A stretch of DNA of 64,000 nucleotides from Vibrio sp. CB1-14 (GCF_040412085.2 NZ_CP115920.1:2046001-2110000); one strand, 5' to 3'; positions 53,746 through 61,580 are shown, counted from the first letter of the stretch. A program made the numbers and translations. The notes: generated by a model from the sequence alone, not told the origin.

Positions 53746-53988
53746 CTATTTGCTTCGGTGATAGCCAGGAGTAATAAAAGGCCCCAACAACATGTTAAGC
53801 TTTTTGAAAAAGCCTTGATGCTCTTCTTTAAAAATCGTTTCTGCTTCTTGAGCGCTATCGGCACTAATGATCAAAGACTGTTCAATAAACCCCTGTTCAA
53901 TCAACTGACTTGCCTCTTGCTTATAGGTCTCAGAACTTGTCTCTAAGTAGGTATATCCGCCATCTTTCGTAAAGAACTTAAACTCCAT
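53746..53988 (-). CDS. small soluble protein of unknown function
   Basis: An 80-aa protein (MEFKFFTKDGGYTYLETSSE start, GFFKKLNMLLGPFITPG end) with no membrane segment. The ATG at 53988 follows a run of G that can act as the ribosome site; a TTG at 54000 is less likely. It looks like a compact alpha/beta domain, not assigned to a family. Confidence 0.6.
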   Translation of the reverse strand: MEFKFFTKDGGYTYLETSSETYKQEASQLIEQGFIEQSLIISADSAQEAETIFKEEHQGFFKKLNMLLGPFITPGYHRSK

Positions 53989-54074
53989 GAATCCCCCCAA
54001 ATAGTGTCAATTCAGTACTGACGCTAACAGCTAGATTTAAGGATAGGATATTAATTTTCCCACGATACGAGTCA

Positions 54075-54878
54075 TCACACATCCGCGACTAAAGTCTTTG
54101 CAATAGTATTTTCATTCTCTTTCAGATAGGCAATATCTGAAAGGTAGGCAAGATGATGACCGTCGTTGATATTCTCAAGAAAAGCCTGATTACCTTGATT
54201 TGCTTGTGTATGCATGAAATCTACTAACGCCTGAATTCGATTCACCATTACCTCGACTAAACACAGCCTCAACTCAACACCTAAGCTGTAGGCATCACAA
54301 AACAACTTTGCTCTCTGCATCTGAATCTGTAAATCACCGAATGCATCATCGCTGTGAGTTTTGAAAGGTGCCCAAGTATAAACGGCGTAGGCGATGTCCC
54401 AAATCCTAGAGCCTGGGTGCGCGGTATCAAAATCAAATACCCCGACTACCGAGGGTCCATTCAAGGCAACGTTGTATGGCGCAAAGTCTCCATGACAAAT
54501 AACCTCTATCGGTTCTATCGTAGGTAGCATCCAACGCATAGTACTCACGTCTGCGGTCTCAACTAAACTGCTTGATGCATCATGATACGCTCGCAACAGT
54601 TGTGCCGCTGAAGCGAGTGCATCAGATAAGGCAATATCACCCTCAAGAGGGAAGTTCGTCGTTTCGCCTGGCACAAACGACAAAATTTCATTACCGTTTT
54701 CGTCAAAACCAAAAGACTTGGGTGCGGCTGAAAACCCGACGCGTTCTAGATGATTCAGTAATGTATGAACCGCTGGCGACCAAGGGCCAGCCGGCCTCAG
54801 GACTTTATCTTCCTTTCGATAGATGGCAGCACCTCTGCCACCGGATAATTCCTCTATCAAGTTCAACGCTCCCTGCAT
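54075..54878 (-). CDS. aminoglycoside phosphotransferase-fold kinase
   Basis: A 267-aa APH/choline kinase-like protein. The Brenner motif HGDFAPYNVALN (catalytic Asp, about residue 140) and the metal-binding FDFDTAHPGSRIWDIAY are intact. The N-terminal lobe has GGRGAAIYRKEDKVLRPAGPW. The substrate could be an antibiotic, a sugar or another small molecule; resistance should not be assumed. A typical cargo of Vibrio integron cassettes, but no attC flanks it now. Confidence 0.88.
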   Translation of the reverse strand: MQGALNLIEELSGGRGAAIYRKEDKVLRPAGPWSPAVHTLLNHLERVGFSAAPKSFGFDENGNEILSFVPGETTNFPLEGDIALSDALASAAQLLRAYHDASSSLVETADVSTMRWMLPTIEPIEVICHGDFAPYNVALNGPSVVGVFDFDTAHPGSRIWDIAYAVYTWAPFKTHSDDAFGDLQIQMQRAKLFCDAYSLGVELRLCLVEVMVNRIQALVDFMHTQANQGNQAFLENINDGHHLAYLSDIAYLKENENTIAKTLVADV

Positions 54879-54910
54879 AAATCTGATAGTTAACTAAATA
54901 TCTACTGCTG

Positions 54911-55138
54911 CTACTCTGGACAGTACTTGTTAAACATCACGCAGCAGGTTAGGACAAAAGCTAAAAATAAACTCACGCCCCAAAGACCATCGCTATAAAA
55001 CGACATCTCGCCTTCGGACCATACCCTAAGACCAATGTTAAACAACTCGCCATTAATACCAAGCACCAATACTGATACCGCGAAATATCGAACAAACTCG
55101 ATTGTGAGCCGTTTCGTCGTTTCTAGATGCTTAGCCAA
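54911..55138 (-). CDS. small two-helix membrane protein
   Basis: A 75-aa protein starting at TTG (AAGGAA 6-7 nt upstream). Two hydrophobic helices (about residues 15-34 and 50-68, GLWGVSLFLAFVLTCCVMF) are joined by an acidic loop. Function unknown. It lies directly downstream of the truncated GFA gene, so the rearrangement that cut GFA may have placed it here. Confidence 0.6.
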   Translation of the reverse strand: MAKHLETTKRLTIEFVRYFAVSVLVLGINGELFNIGLRVWSEGEMSFYSDGLWGVSLFLAFVLTCCVMFNKYCPE

Positions 55139-55248
55139 TGTCTATTCCTTATAGTGGCTATTCGAGGATGACAAACCGTAAACTGGGGGTTAATGTTCTT
55201 TAGCGTAATGGTTACTTTGCCACAAAGGCATGTCGCTGATTGGCTCAT
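55123..55248 (-). pseudogene. truncated GFA-family gene (5' remnant)
   Basis: A perfect start (AAGGAGG, 5 nt, ATG at 55248) opens MSQSATCLCGKVTITLKN, the N-terminus of a GFA (glutathione-dependent formaldehyde-activating-like) zinc protein with its first CxCG. After about 27 residues similarity stops and the frame ends at 55123 with unrelated sequence (PRIATIRNRHW). The remaining zinc cysteines and roughly 90 residues are gone. Intact GFA cassettes occur at 58813 and 61577. Confidence 0.7.
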
Positions 55249-55261
55249 ATCAACCTCCTTG

Positions 55262-55753
55262 TTATTTGATCGGATTTCGCTTTTTGACATACTTAAAGGC
55301 GCGAAACTCGTTATTTGGAACGGCTGCACTTTCACTGATTTTCACGTAGCCTAGTTTTTCATAGAAATGCTGGTTTCTGTATGACTTGGCAGGTGTCAGC
55401 AATTTGAAGCCAATAGCATTGAGGTAGTTCTCTTCCAACTCTGTCATCACCCATGAACCGATTTGGTTGCCTTGGAAGCTCGATGCCACAAACACATACT
55501 TAATCTCCACCAGCTCATCACTATCAAGCTCAGCACACAAACCACCGACTAACTGCTCCTGCCATATGATGAGAAAGAAGTTACCAGCATTGATTTGAGA
55601 TTCTCTCCATTCAATAGATTCTATGTTTGGTGGGTAAGACCCGTATTTACGTTTATCTTCTTCGAAAGCATCGAGTGCGCAGCTTTGCAGGTTTCTAGCA
55701 TCAACTATGGATGCTAATTTAAGGTTTATGTGCTCCACGATCCATTCTCCCAT
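55262..55753 (-). CDS. GNAT acetyltransferase
   Basis: A protein of up to 163 aa. The GNAT core includes VEIKYVFVASSFQGNQIGSW (acetyl-CoA loop) and RNQHFYEKLGYVKI. A GTG at 55738 with GGGAG 8 nt upstream may be the true start, giving 158 aa. The substrate is unknown. The truncated GFA gene starts 14 bp downstream. Confidence 0.85.
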   Translation of the reverse strand: MGEWIVEHINLKLASIVDARNLQSCALDAFEEDKRKYGSYPPNIESIEWRESQINAGNFFLIIWQEQLVGGLCAELDSDELVEIKYVFVASSFQGNQIGSWVMTELEENYLNAIGFKLLTPAKSYRNQHFYEKLGYVKISESAAVPNNEFRAFKYVKKRNPIK

Positions 55754-55778
55754 GGTTTTCTGCCAATACTTTCAATAC

Positions 55779-56111
55779 CTATGGCGCAATTTGCAAAGTC
55801 ATTGGCACAAATCGGATCCCATTAAATTCTGACTCAGGTCCTGTAGCAACAAAACCATGCTTCTCATAGAAACTCATCGCGTTGACTGAAGAACGTAGAC
55901 TGACTTCTGCCACATCTGTGCTGCTCAACAAGTGAGATAAAATAAAGTGTCCAACTCCCGTTCCCTGTGATTGTTTAGAGACAAATAAATGTGTTAGAAA
56001 TTCATTCTGTCCTTGCGTATTGAGGAGAGGTAATACATCAAGGGTCGCAACCTCTTTGACCAATGCATGTATGCTACTCAAATCATTTTTTGAAACAATT
56101 TGCGCTTCCAT
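55779..56111 (-). pseudogene. internally deleted GNAT gene
   Basis: A 110-aa frame that begins like a full GNAT (SSIHALVKEVATLDVLPLLN) and then passes straight from GQNEFL to THLFVSKQSQGTGVGHFIL, the acetyl-CoA loop, and on to SFYEKHGFVATGP. About 35 residues holding the central beta strands are missing, in frame. Family members are about 145 aa. The product is probably inactive. Calling it a pseudogene rests on family comparison from memory, not on an alignment. Confidence 0.6.
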
Positions 56112-56132
56112 ACTTCCCCATGCTCGTCATCT

Positions 56133-56546
56133 TCATGACATCGTGAAAGCCATAATTTTATGGATTGAATCTGAACTCGCGTCAATTTCAACCCACTCCA
56201 TGGCTTGATAGAATTCTGGAATGTCTGTGTATGCCAGAGTTTGAGGTTGTCCCAACGCCATCACTTTTTGAGTAGCGAGCTCAACAAGTTGTTTCGCGAG
56301 ACCTTTTTTACGAAATTCGGGTAAGACATACAGTGCATTTATCCATATCACCGACTTACGAGTCAAAGGGTGTGGATAATGCGTAAAAGCAATACCTGCG
56401 ACAGGCTTGTTATCGACTACGACAGCTATCGGCTGTGGTAACTGAACGCTATAGTTATCGAAGGAAAAGTCCGGCCATTGCACCTTAAAGAGCCTTTCGA
56501 CACCAAAGAAATATTTAGAATCTGGCTCACACTGGACTATGTTCAT
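56133..56546 (-). CDS. GNAT acetyltransferase
   Basis: A 137-aa GNAT: VIWINALYVLPEFRKKGLAK is the acetyl-CoA-binding strand and loop, and a variant end (IPEFYQAMEWVEI) replaces the usual FYEKxGF. N-terminal part YFFGVERLFKVQWPDF. Substrate unknown. Twenty-one bp upstream of the deleted GNAT and 30 bp downstream of the SnoaL-like remnant. Confidence 0.85.
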   Translation of the reverse strand: MNIVQCEPDSKYFFGVERLFKVQWPDFSFDNYSVQLPQPIAVVVDNKPVAGIAFTHYPHPLTRKSVIWINALYVLPEFRKKGLAKQLVELATQKVMALGQPQTLAYTDIPEFYQAMEWVEIDASSDSIHKIMAFTMS

Positions 56547-56576
56547 ACCGCCTCGCTTCTTCGTGCACCTGATTAA

Positions 56577-56770
56577 TCAAAGCTCATCCAACGTACTTGA
56601 GATCAAAGCAGAGTCTAGATAAGCCCTTACCTTTATCAGCCTTCCATGACCAAATTCACATACCCAACAATACCGGTTGTTAAAAGGTCGACCGGACTTG
56701 GTATATGAATCGGCCACGAGCTTCACAGCAACGCTCGAACCATATAGACTTCTTACTCTTTGCCTAGAGG
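56577..56770 (-). pseudogene. 3' remnant of a SnoaL/NTF2-like gene
   Basis: In the frame that continues from the stop of the GNAT gene at 56772, about 64 codons are open to a TGA at 56577 with no start codon. The sequence (TKSGRPFNNRYCWVCEF then GRLIKVRAYLDSALI) has the strand pattern of the C-terminal half of SnoaL-like (ketosteroid isomerase-related) proteins. The 5' half is absent. Too degraded in context to be expressed. Confidence 0.6.
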
Positions 56771-56771
56771 T

Positions 56772-57194
56772 CTAGTTACGCATATACACAAAGTGCTCAT
56801 CTTGGTTGACAACCGTAAAGCCAAATCTCTCATACAAGCTATGTACTTGATTACCTTTAAGGTAACAAAGATGGATAGTTTTCGAGCGAGATCGCGCAAT
56901 ACAAGCTTTCATGACAGCGCTTCCAATACCCATACCTTGATAGTCGGGCAACAAGAAGAAACGGCCGAAGTAGTAACCATCAGGTTGTACTTCGAATAGA
57001 TAACTACCTATCCTTTTCCCATCAAGTTCGATTATTGTTGGCTTAGCTTCGTTCCACTCTTGTTCGTGTAATTGGCGCTGAGTTGTTTCATCCCAACCAA
57101 AGACTCTAACCACCGCGTCATACTCAGCGGCTTTCTTGAGTTCAAAAAGAAACTCAAAGTCATCATGAGAGGCCGCTCTCTCTTTGTACTTCAT
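56772..57194 (-). CDS. GNAT acetyltransferase
   Basis: A 140-aa GNAT with YFGRFFLLPDYQGMGIGSAVM (acetyl-CoA loop) and HSLYERFGFTVV. A good start context is not visible (MKYKERAAS), so the N-terminus is uncertain. It is followed directly by the SnoaL-like remnant with no attC, which suggests a deletion joined them. Confidence 0.85.
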   Translation of the reverse strand: MKYKERAASHDDFEFLFELKKAAEYDAVVRVFGWDETTQRQLHEQEWNEAKPTIIELDGKRIGSYLFEVQPDGYYFGRFFLLPDYQGMGIGSAVMKACIARSRSKTIHLCYLKGNQVHSLYERFGFTVVNQDEHFVYMRN

Positions 57195-57263
57195 GCGCCA
57201 GATGATTCCCTTGTTTTCATTTTAAACAACTCTACACGCTACCTTCAATTGCGATTGCTACCC

Positions 57264-57737
57264 TCACATTACCCAACGAAAGTACGGCCTCTGTCCGTCC
57301 AAACGTTCCACCTCCGCTCCGAGCCTTTTATAGAACTCATGGGCTTTGTTATTGTGGGGACTAGCAGTCCACGAGATGTGGGAAACAGATGATGACATTG
57401 CTTGAGATTGTAAGGCCAACATTAGCTTATGACCGTGACCGTTTGATCTTTGATTTTCTGCCACTAAGAGATCATCAAGCCAGATGGAAGGCTCTCCACT
57501 AAAAGAAGAATATCGGTAGTGGAATAAGGCAAAGCCTAAGACGTCGTTGTCCTGCTCCAATAATAAAGCGTGCGCAAATGGATAATCACCAAACAAAGTG
57601 CGTTCAATTTTCTCAACAGTCGTAGAGATTTCACCACTAAAGCCCTTCATAGCACGGTCAAACTCCGCTTTTTGCTCGATAAGGCTCAACAGCGTACTTG
57701 CGTCACTCTTAATCGCACTCCTTACGATCACAATCAT
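57264..57737 (-). CDS. GNAT acetyltransferase
   Basis: A 157-aa GNAT: SIWLDDLLVAENQRSNGHGHKL is the acetyl-CoA loop and NNKAHEFYKRLGAEVERLDG the C-terminal end, similar to diamine/aminoglycoside-type acetyltransferases. AGGGAG abuts the ATG at 57737, so the GTG two codons on (57731) may be used. The frame opens earlier at a TTG (57755). The region upstream holds the truncated attC of the VOC cassette. Confidence 0.85.
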   Translation of the reverse strand: MIVIVRSAIKSDASTLLSLIEQKAEFDRAMKGFSGEISTTVEKIERTLFGDYPFAHALLLEQDNDVLGFALFHYRYSSFSGEPSIWLDDLLVAENQRSNGHGHKLMLALQSQAMSSSVSHISWTASPHNNKAHEFYKRLGAEVERLDGQRPYFRWVM

Positions 57738-57788
57738 CTCCCTACCTAGAACCAATTGGTCAATATCAATCCATTTGTTAAGTGTTAG

Positions 57789-58175
57789 TTAGGCGCTAGC
57801 CTCAAGCTTCCAAGGTGGGTTCAACCGATTTTCTCCCGCCCAATACAGCTTAATTTTGTTGCCTGATGGATCTGTCAACGCGGCTTCTTCCCAAAGGTAA
57901 GTTTGCATAGTGATATCTTGTGTAAACTTGATGCCCGCCGCCTTTAGATCAGCGACCAATTGATGCAGGTTTTCATGCTCAAAGTAAACGACTCCACGGC
58001 AATCTAGGCCTTGTTTTTCTGTGTCTAAATAAACAGAAAACGTAGCGTCGCCATCAGGAAACGAAAAGCGAGCATAATGATCGTTACCAACAATTTGAGT
58101 CAACCCCAGTTTCTTATAAAACTCGACCGCCAACTTTATATCGTGAACGGCTAATGTAACCTGGTTTAGATTCAT
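57789..58175 (-). CDS. VOC-family cassette protein, copy 1
   Basis: A 128-aa vicinal oxygen chelate protein (VTLAVHDIKLAVEFYKKLGL start; FSVYLDTEKQGLDCRG; TDPSGNKIKLYWAGEN end), likely metal-binding and dimeric. It differs from the cassette protein at 62975 at 20 of 128 positions. AAGGA precedes the ATG. After the stop only GCGCCTAAC of the attC remains before unrelated sequence, so this cassette has lost its recombination site. Confidence 0.88.
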   Translation of the reverse strand: MNLNQVTLAVHDIKLAVEFYKKLGLTQIVGNDHYARFSFPDGDATFSVYLDTEKQGLDCRGVVYFEHENLHQLVADLKAAGIKFTQDITMQTYLWEEAALTDPSGNKIKLYWAGENRLNPPWKLEASA

Positions 58176-58189
58176 GTACTTTCCTTGTT

Positions 58190-58290
58190 TTATTTTTCAC
58201 CGCTAACACCTAACTCAGCAAATTTAGCATCCGGGTCTTTCATTACATCTTCCAATAGTTGTTTTCTGCGATCAAATTCTAAGAAAAACC
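58190..58290 (-). pseudogene. orphan C-terminal ORF fragment
   Basis: About 33 codons open on the minus strand, ending in MKDPDAKFAELGVSGEK and TAA at 58190, with no start codon. It lies between the toxin gene and VOC copy 1, and its last codons contain GTTAGGTGTTAG, which resembles a degenerate cassette boundary. Origin unknown. Confidence 0.35.
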
Positions 58291-58393
58291 GCGCTATACA
58301 ACAAACGCTACCAAACTAAATCGCCTAAAGCAGTAGTAGATTTTTCGCACTAATGATTAGACCATCTCCAACACACGCATATCGAGGTAAGCA

Positions 58394-58672
58394 ATGATTT
58401 TGTGGGAAGAAGAGTCACTTAAAGATCGTGAAAACATCTTGGAGTTTCTCTATGACTTCAACCCTGATGCGGCAGAGAAAACTGACAACCTCATCGAAGC
58501 AAAAGTAGAAAATTCGCTAGAGCAGCCACTTATGAGTGTGCAGCGAGACGGTATTCGTGGGCGACTACATATAATTGCTGAGATTTTGATGGTCGTCTCC
58601 TATTGGATCGAAGGCGACATTATCCGAATTATGCGCGTGCTCCACCAGAAACAAAAATTTCCCATGGATTGA
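58394..58672 (+). CDS. RelE/ParE-family toxin in reverse orientation
   Basis: A 92-aa protein (MILWEEESLKDRENILEFLY start; DGIRGRLHII; IRIMRVLHQKQKFP end) of the RelE/ParE toxin fold common in Vibrio integrons. These toxins cleave mRNA at the ribosome or poison gyrase, depending on subgroup. It is transcribed against the array, as usual for cassettes carrying their own promoter. The expected antitoxin gene is absent: only a 14-codon ORF precedes it. GAGG lies upstream of the ATG. Either antitoxin is supplied elsewhere or the toxin is inactive. Confidence 0.82.
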   Translation: MILWEEESLKDRENILEFLYDFNPDAAEKTDNLIEAKVENSLEQPLMSVQRDGIRGRLHIIAEILMVVSYWIEGDIIRIMRVLHQKQKFPMD

Positions 58673-58689
58673 TTGCTTCCCCTGGGGAA

Positions 58690-58809
58690 CTAACGCATTG
58701 TTAAGTAGCAGCTAACTACCACTACACTCAAACTAAGCCACCGGAATCACTAAACCCAATTCAAACCAAAATCGCCGAACGTTAGCTGTCTGCTTGAGCA
58801 ATTTGTTAG
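58690..58809 (-). repeat. attC site A
   Basis: CTAACGCATTG..AGCAGCTAACTACC at the left and CGTTAGCTGTCTGCTTGAGCAATTTGTTAG at the right pair as the two arms of a VCR-like attC. It belongs to the GFA cassette at 58813; the left core has a CA instead of CC. Confidence 0.9.
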
Positions 58810-58812
58810 CTG

Positions 58813-59229
58813 CTAGCTCGGCTGCTTGAGAAAGACCTTTACATTATTTGGTATCTGATACCAATCCAATTTTTCACTAACCCAAACATGCGCTTGAGGT
58901 TCGAAAATATCAGTTGAAGATAGATCAATTGGTTTTAGCTTTAACTTAACTGTTTCCGGTGCATCTGGGTTGAAGTGATAAATTCTGTTTCCACAGCTTG
59001 GACAAAACATTGCGCAGTTTCGATTACCACTATCAGCTAAGCGCTCCCAGCTTCTCAGTTGACCCGAAAACTCTATTTTAGATACATCAACAACCGCAGT
59101 TATGCTAAATGGACTAGTAGATAGCTTTTGACACTCTGTACAGTGACAAGCAAAGACCATTAATGGTTTTTCATGTAATTCATAGGTAACTTGTCCGCAC
59201 TGACATGCTCCTTGAAGTGGATAATCCAT
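58813..59229 (-). CDS. GFA-family cassette protein
   Basis: A 138-aa GFA (Mss4-like) zinc protein: GACQCGQVTYEL, CHCTECQKLSTSPF and MFCPSCGNRIYHF carry the conserved cysteines of the centromere-type beta-tent fold. Once linked to formaldehyde-glutathione chemistry; most members have no proven substrate. AAAGGAGG lies 5 nt before the ATG. Its stop is 4 bp from attC A. Confidence 0.9.
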   Translation of the reverse strand: MDYPLQGACQCGQVTYELHEKPLMVFACHCTECQKLSTSPFSITAVVDVSKIEFSGQLRSWERLADSGNRNCAMFCPSCGNRIYHFNPDAPETVKLKLKPIDLSSTDIFEPQAHVWVSEKLDWYQIPNNVKVFLKQPS

Positions 59230-59257
59230 TAGTTCCTCCTTTGAACATGGATGGCAG

Positions 59258-59377
59258 CTAACGCCTTGTTAAGTAGCAGCTAACTACCACCACACCAAAA
59301 CAAAGCCACCATAATCACTAAACTCAATCCAAACCAAAATCGCCGACTGTTAGCTGTCTGCTTGAACAAATTGTTAT
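59258..59377 (-). repeat. attC site B
   Basis: CTAACGCCTTGTTAAGTAGCAGC to CTGTCTGCTTGAACAAATTGTTATA. Follows the deaminase gene at 59384 and bounds the GFA cassette. Nearly identical in its arms to sites A and F. Confidence 0.9.
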
Positions 59378-59383
59378 ATGCCC

Positions 59384-59809
59384 TTACGACTTACCTAGAT
59401 ATGGTGTAAGAAGCTCACTAACTTGAACGCGACACAAACCAATCTCTACATCAATCCCCGCTTCCCTGAGAATTTTCACACCCTTACCACTATTGCGACG
59501 GTCTGGGTCTAACATAGCAACAACCACCCGTTTGATACCTGATTTAACAAGAGTAGTTGCACACGCTGGCGTCCAACCAATAAATGAGCAAGGTTCTAGC
59601 GTTTCATAGGCAGTAATATTATCCATCACTCCATCATACGCATTGAGAGCCTGAACTTCCGCGTGATTACCACCGACTACTTGAGTGACCCCCTCGGATA
59701 CAATCTTGTCACCATCTACAAGTACGCATCCAACGGGAGGATTTGGAGTACACTCAGGTAAGGCCAATTGCGATATTTCCAATGCTCTGAGCATATAAAC
59801 TTCTGACAT
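59384..59809 (-). CDS. RibD-like deaminase cassette protein
   Basis: A 141-aa single-domain cytidine-deaminase-fold protein resembling the N-terminal deaminase half of RibD: NPPVGCVLVD, the zinc motif HAEVQAL and PCSFIGWTPAC, then VVAMLDPDRRNSGKGVKIL. The reductase half is absent. The frame runs back to 59896, inside attC C, so the start is placed at 59809 (GGAT upstream). Substrate unknown; a riboflavin role is not needed if ribD exists elsewhere. Confidence 0.85.
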   Translation of the reverse strand: MSEVYMLRALEISQLALPECTPNPPVGCVLVDGDKIVSEGVTQVVGGNHAEVQALNAYDGVMDNITAYETLEPCSFIGWTPACATTLVKSGIKRVVVAMLDPDRRNSGKGVKILREAGIDVEIGLCRVQVSELLTPYLGKS

Positions 59810-59835
59810 TATTTCGTATCCATTCGACAAGGCAT

Positions 59836-59957
59836 ATAACGCCGCGTTAAGTGGTGAGTAACGTACCACAAAAATTAAATCGACCACCGTAAACATATAA
59901 GCTAACAGTTACACCAAAATTGCCTAGCGTTACGAATCCACTTGAAGCATTTGTTAT
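59836..59957 (-). repeat. attC site C
   Basis: ATAACGCCGCGTTAAGTGGTG to ACGAATCCACTTGAAGCATTTGTTAT. A second sequence type shared with sites E and G. The stop codon of the GNAT gene at 59954 lies inside its right-hand core. Confidence 0.9.
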
Positions 59958-60388
59958 GTGCGTACTAATTGGTGCAGCATTTTTATTAATTGATGCTCTC
60001 CAACTATCTCTACTTCTTGGATAAATTCAAAACCAAGCCGTTCATAGTAACTACGTAAATAGCTATGAGCATGAATTTCTATAGAGCTTACACCTTGCTT
60101 TTGGGCATACTCAATTAACTTATTTACGACGATTGAGGCGATACCACGACCTCGGTAAGCTTCGAGAACGGCAACTCTTGCCATTACCGAAGAACCATCA
60201 GTATTGATAACTAGACGCGCCGTCGCTACCGTCTGATTCGCCTCTGTAACTAAGGCATGTTCCGCAACTCTATCTAAACCATCAAAGTCCAGTTCATTCG
60301 GAATACTTTGCTCCATAGTGAAGACTTGATACCTAATAGCCTGAGCCTTTTCGATGAGATCAGCAGACTTCCCGATTGTTACTTCCAT
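59954..60388 (-). CDS. GNAT cassette acetyltransferase
   Basis: A 144-aa GNAT: MARVAVLEAYRGRGIASIVVNK is the acetyl-CoA loop and LRSYYERLGFEFIQEVEIVG the C-terminal end; the start ITIGKS-like MEVTIGKSADLIEKAQAIRY matches the ElaA/YjcF type. GAGGAA lies 6 nt before the ATG. Its TAA overlaps the attC core. Confidence 0.9.
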   Translation of the reverse strand: MEVTIGKSADLIEKAQAIRYQVFTMEQSIPNELDFDGLDRVAEHALVTEANQTVATARLVINTDGSSVMARVAVLEAYRGRGIASIVVNKLIEYAQKQGVSSIEIHAHSYLRSYYERLGFEFIQEVEIVGEHQLIKMLHQLVRT

Positions 60389-60408
60389 GCCAATTTCCTC
60401 GTAAGCAC

Positions 60409-60509
60409 ATAACGCCCTGCTAAGTGGCGCTAACGATTAACTTTCCAAGCGCACTTAACTTCAAACCAAAACCGCCAAGCTTATGGCGTCCACTTGAGCA
60501 GTTTGTTAG
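60409..60509 (-). repeat. attC site D
   Basis: ATAACGCCCTGCTAAGTGGCGC to GGCGTCCACTTGAGCAGTTTGTTAG, 101 bp, the shortest seen. Third sequence type, shared with the edge-cut site K. Confidence 0.88.
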
Positions 60510-60815
60510 CTTTTTCGTGCAATAATGCCTGCGTTGCTCACCAAGGTTTTGAAGTAACGCTCTCCCCTCAAAACCAATGACCAACATGACGCAACAGAGT
60601 TGAACTGTCCAAAAACTCATAGCCCAAGTTGACGAAACTCAGAGGCAGCTCAAGGTTCTTTCACTGAAGCCAACAACCACGTGCGCCAATTTTTTCTTGA
60701 ACACAAACATTACAACACTAAAGAAGAAGCACACTAAAATGCTGAGATTGGCACTGATTAACCGGTGAAAAGCTAGAGCGATGAATCCGTACACCAATAA
60801 ACTAAACCGTGAAAG
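60510..60815. other. non-coding integron cassette 1
   Basis: A full cassette between attC D and E with no convincing gene on either strand. It is homologous to the cassette at 62552-62861: both share a CACCAAGGTTTT segment near one end and a closely matching block of about 50 bp ending in GAGAAAG/GTGAAAG at the other. A 66-codon frame (60420-60620) crosses the attC and is not conserved in the second copy. Confidence 0.7.
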
Positions 60816-60938
60816 CTAACGCCTGCTTAAGTTGTGAGTGACGCATCCACCAAACTTAAATTAACCACCGTAAACACATAAACTTATATTTACACCAAAA
60901 ATGCCAAGCGTTACGAATCGACTTGAAGCATTTGTTAT
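60816..60938 (-). repeat. attC site E
   Basis: CTAACGCCTGCTTAAGTTGTG to ACGAATCGACTTGAAGCATTTGTTAT, same type as site C. Its right core overlaps the stop of the ClbS/DfsB-like gene. Confidence 0.88.
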
Positions 60939-61444
60939 GTGAATTCTCGATTGAAGCGGCGAACTTTTGTACGCACATTTTTCATCGGTGATGACGTATT
61001 AAACTGAATCATGCGCCCCAAAGTCCATTGTTCATACCACGTAACACCATACAGCTCATGGTCACTTAAGCTTGAAATAAGTAATAGTATCTCGTTAACC
61101 GTAAACTCAAGCTCATTGAGTAAATCATCGTATTTCCAATCACGGTACTCAGCATGGAAACTTTCTGCGAGCGAGCCTAATTGGTTCCATTTGTAACCAG
61201 TTTCTGGGAAATCAACATGTGAATTTTGAGATCTTAAATAATGCCATTTAAGAACGAGTTTACCCCAGCCAATCAAGTAAGCCACTGTATCACTAACGCT
61301 AATGACGGTACCTTTGACGTTTCCCTCAACTCCGGATTTACGAACTTGGTTTTCTGGAATTGAACGATAGTCAGCCATGAGTTTCGGAAAGATTGAATTT
61401 ATGGCTAACTCCAATTCATCCTTATTTCTTGGTACAGAAGACAT
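60935..61444 (-). CDS. ClbS/DfsB-family four-helix cassette protein
   Basis: A 169-aa protein: PRNKDELELAINSIFPKLM start, VSDTVAYLIGWGKLVLKW centre and WTLGRMIQFNTSSPMKNVR end are the ClbS/DfsB (DUF1706) pattern. ClbS itself is a cyclopropane hydrolase that protects against colibactin; for cassette members the role is unproven. The ATG at 61444 has GGAG 6 nt upstream; the frame begins at 61456. Confidence 0.85.
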   Translation of the reverse strand: MSSVPRNKDELELAINSIFPKLMADYRSIPENQVRKSGVEGNVKGTVISVSDTVAYLIGWGKLVLKWHYLRSQNSHVDFPETGYKWNQLGSLAESFHAEYRDWKYDDLLNELEFTVNEILLLISSLSDHELYGVTWYEQWTLGRMIQFNTSSPMKNVRTKVRRFNREFT

Positions 61445-61460
61445 TTTGAGCTCCATTCAC

Positions 61461-61580
61461 ATAACGCCTTGTTAAGTAGCAGCTAACTACCACTACACCC
61501 AAACAAAGCCACCATAATCACTAAACTAAATCCAAACTAAAATCGCCAACTGTTAGCTGTCTGCTTGAACAATTTGTTAG
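61461..61580 (-). repeat. attC site F
   Basis: ATAACGCCTTGTTAAGTAGCAGC to CTGTCTGCTTGAACAATTTGTTAG, type as A and B. The TAA of the GFA gene at 61577 lies in its right core. Confidence 0.9.

Noticed and set aside
54075..54878. Aminoglycoside resistance call for the phosphotransferase
   Set aside because: Kinase motifs are present but the fold acts on many substrates; no specific resistance family is recognisable.
60420..60620. 66-codon minus-strand frame in the first non-coding cassette
   Set aside because: It runs through attC D and its frame is interrupted in the homologous cassette at 62552.
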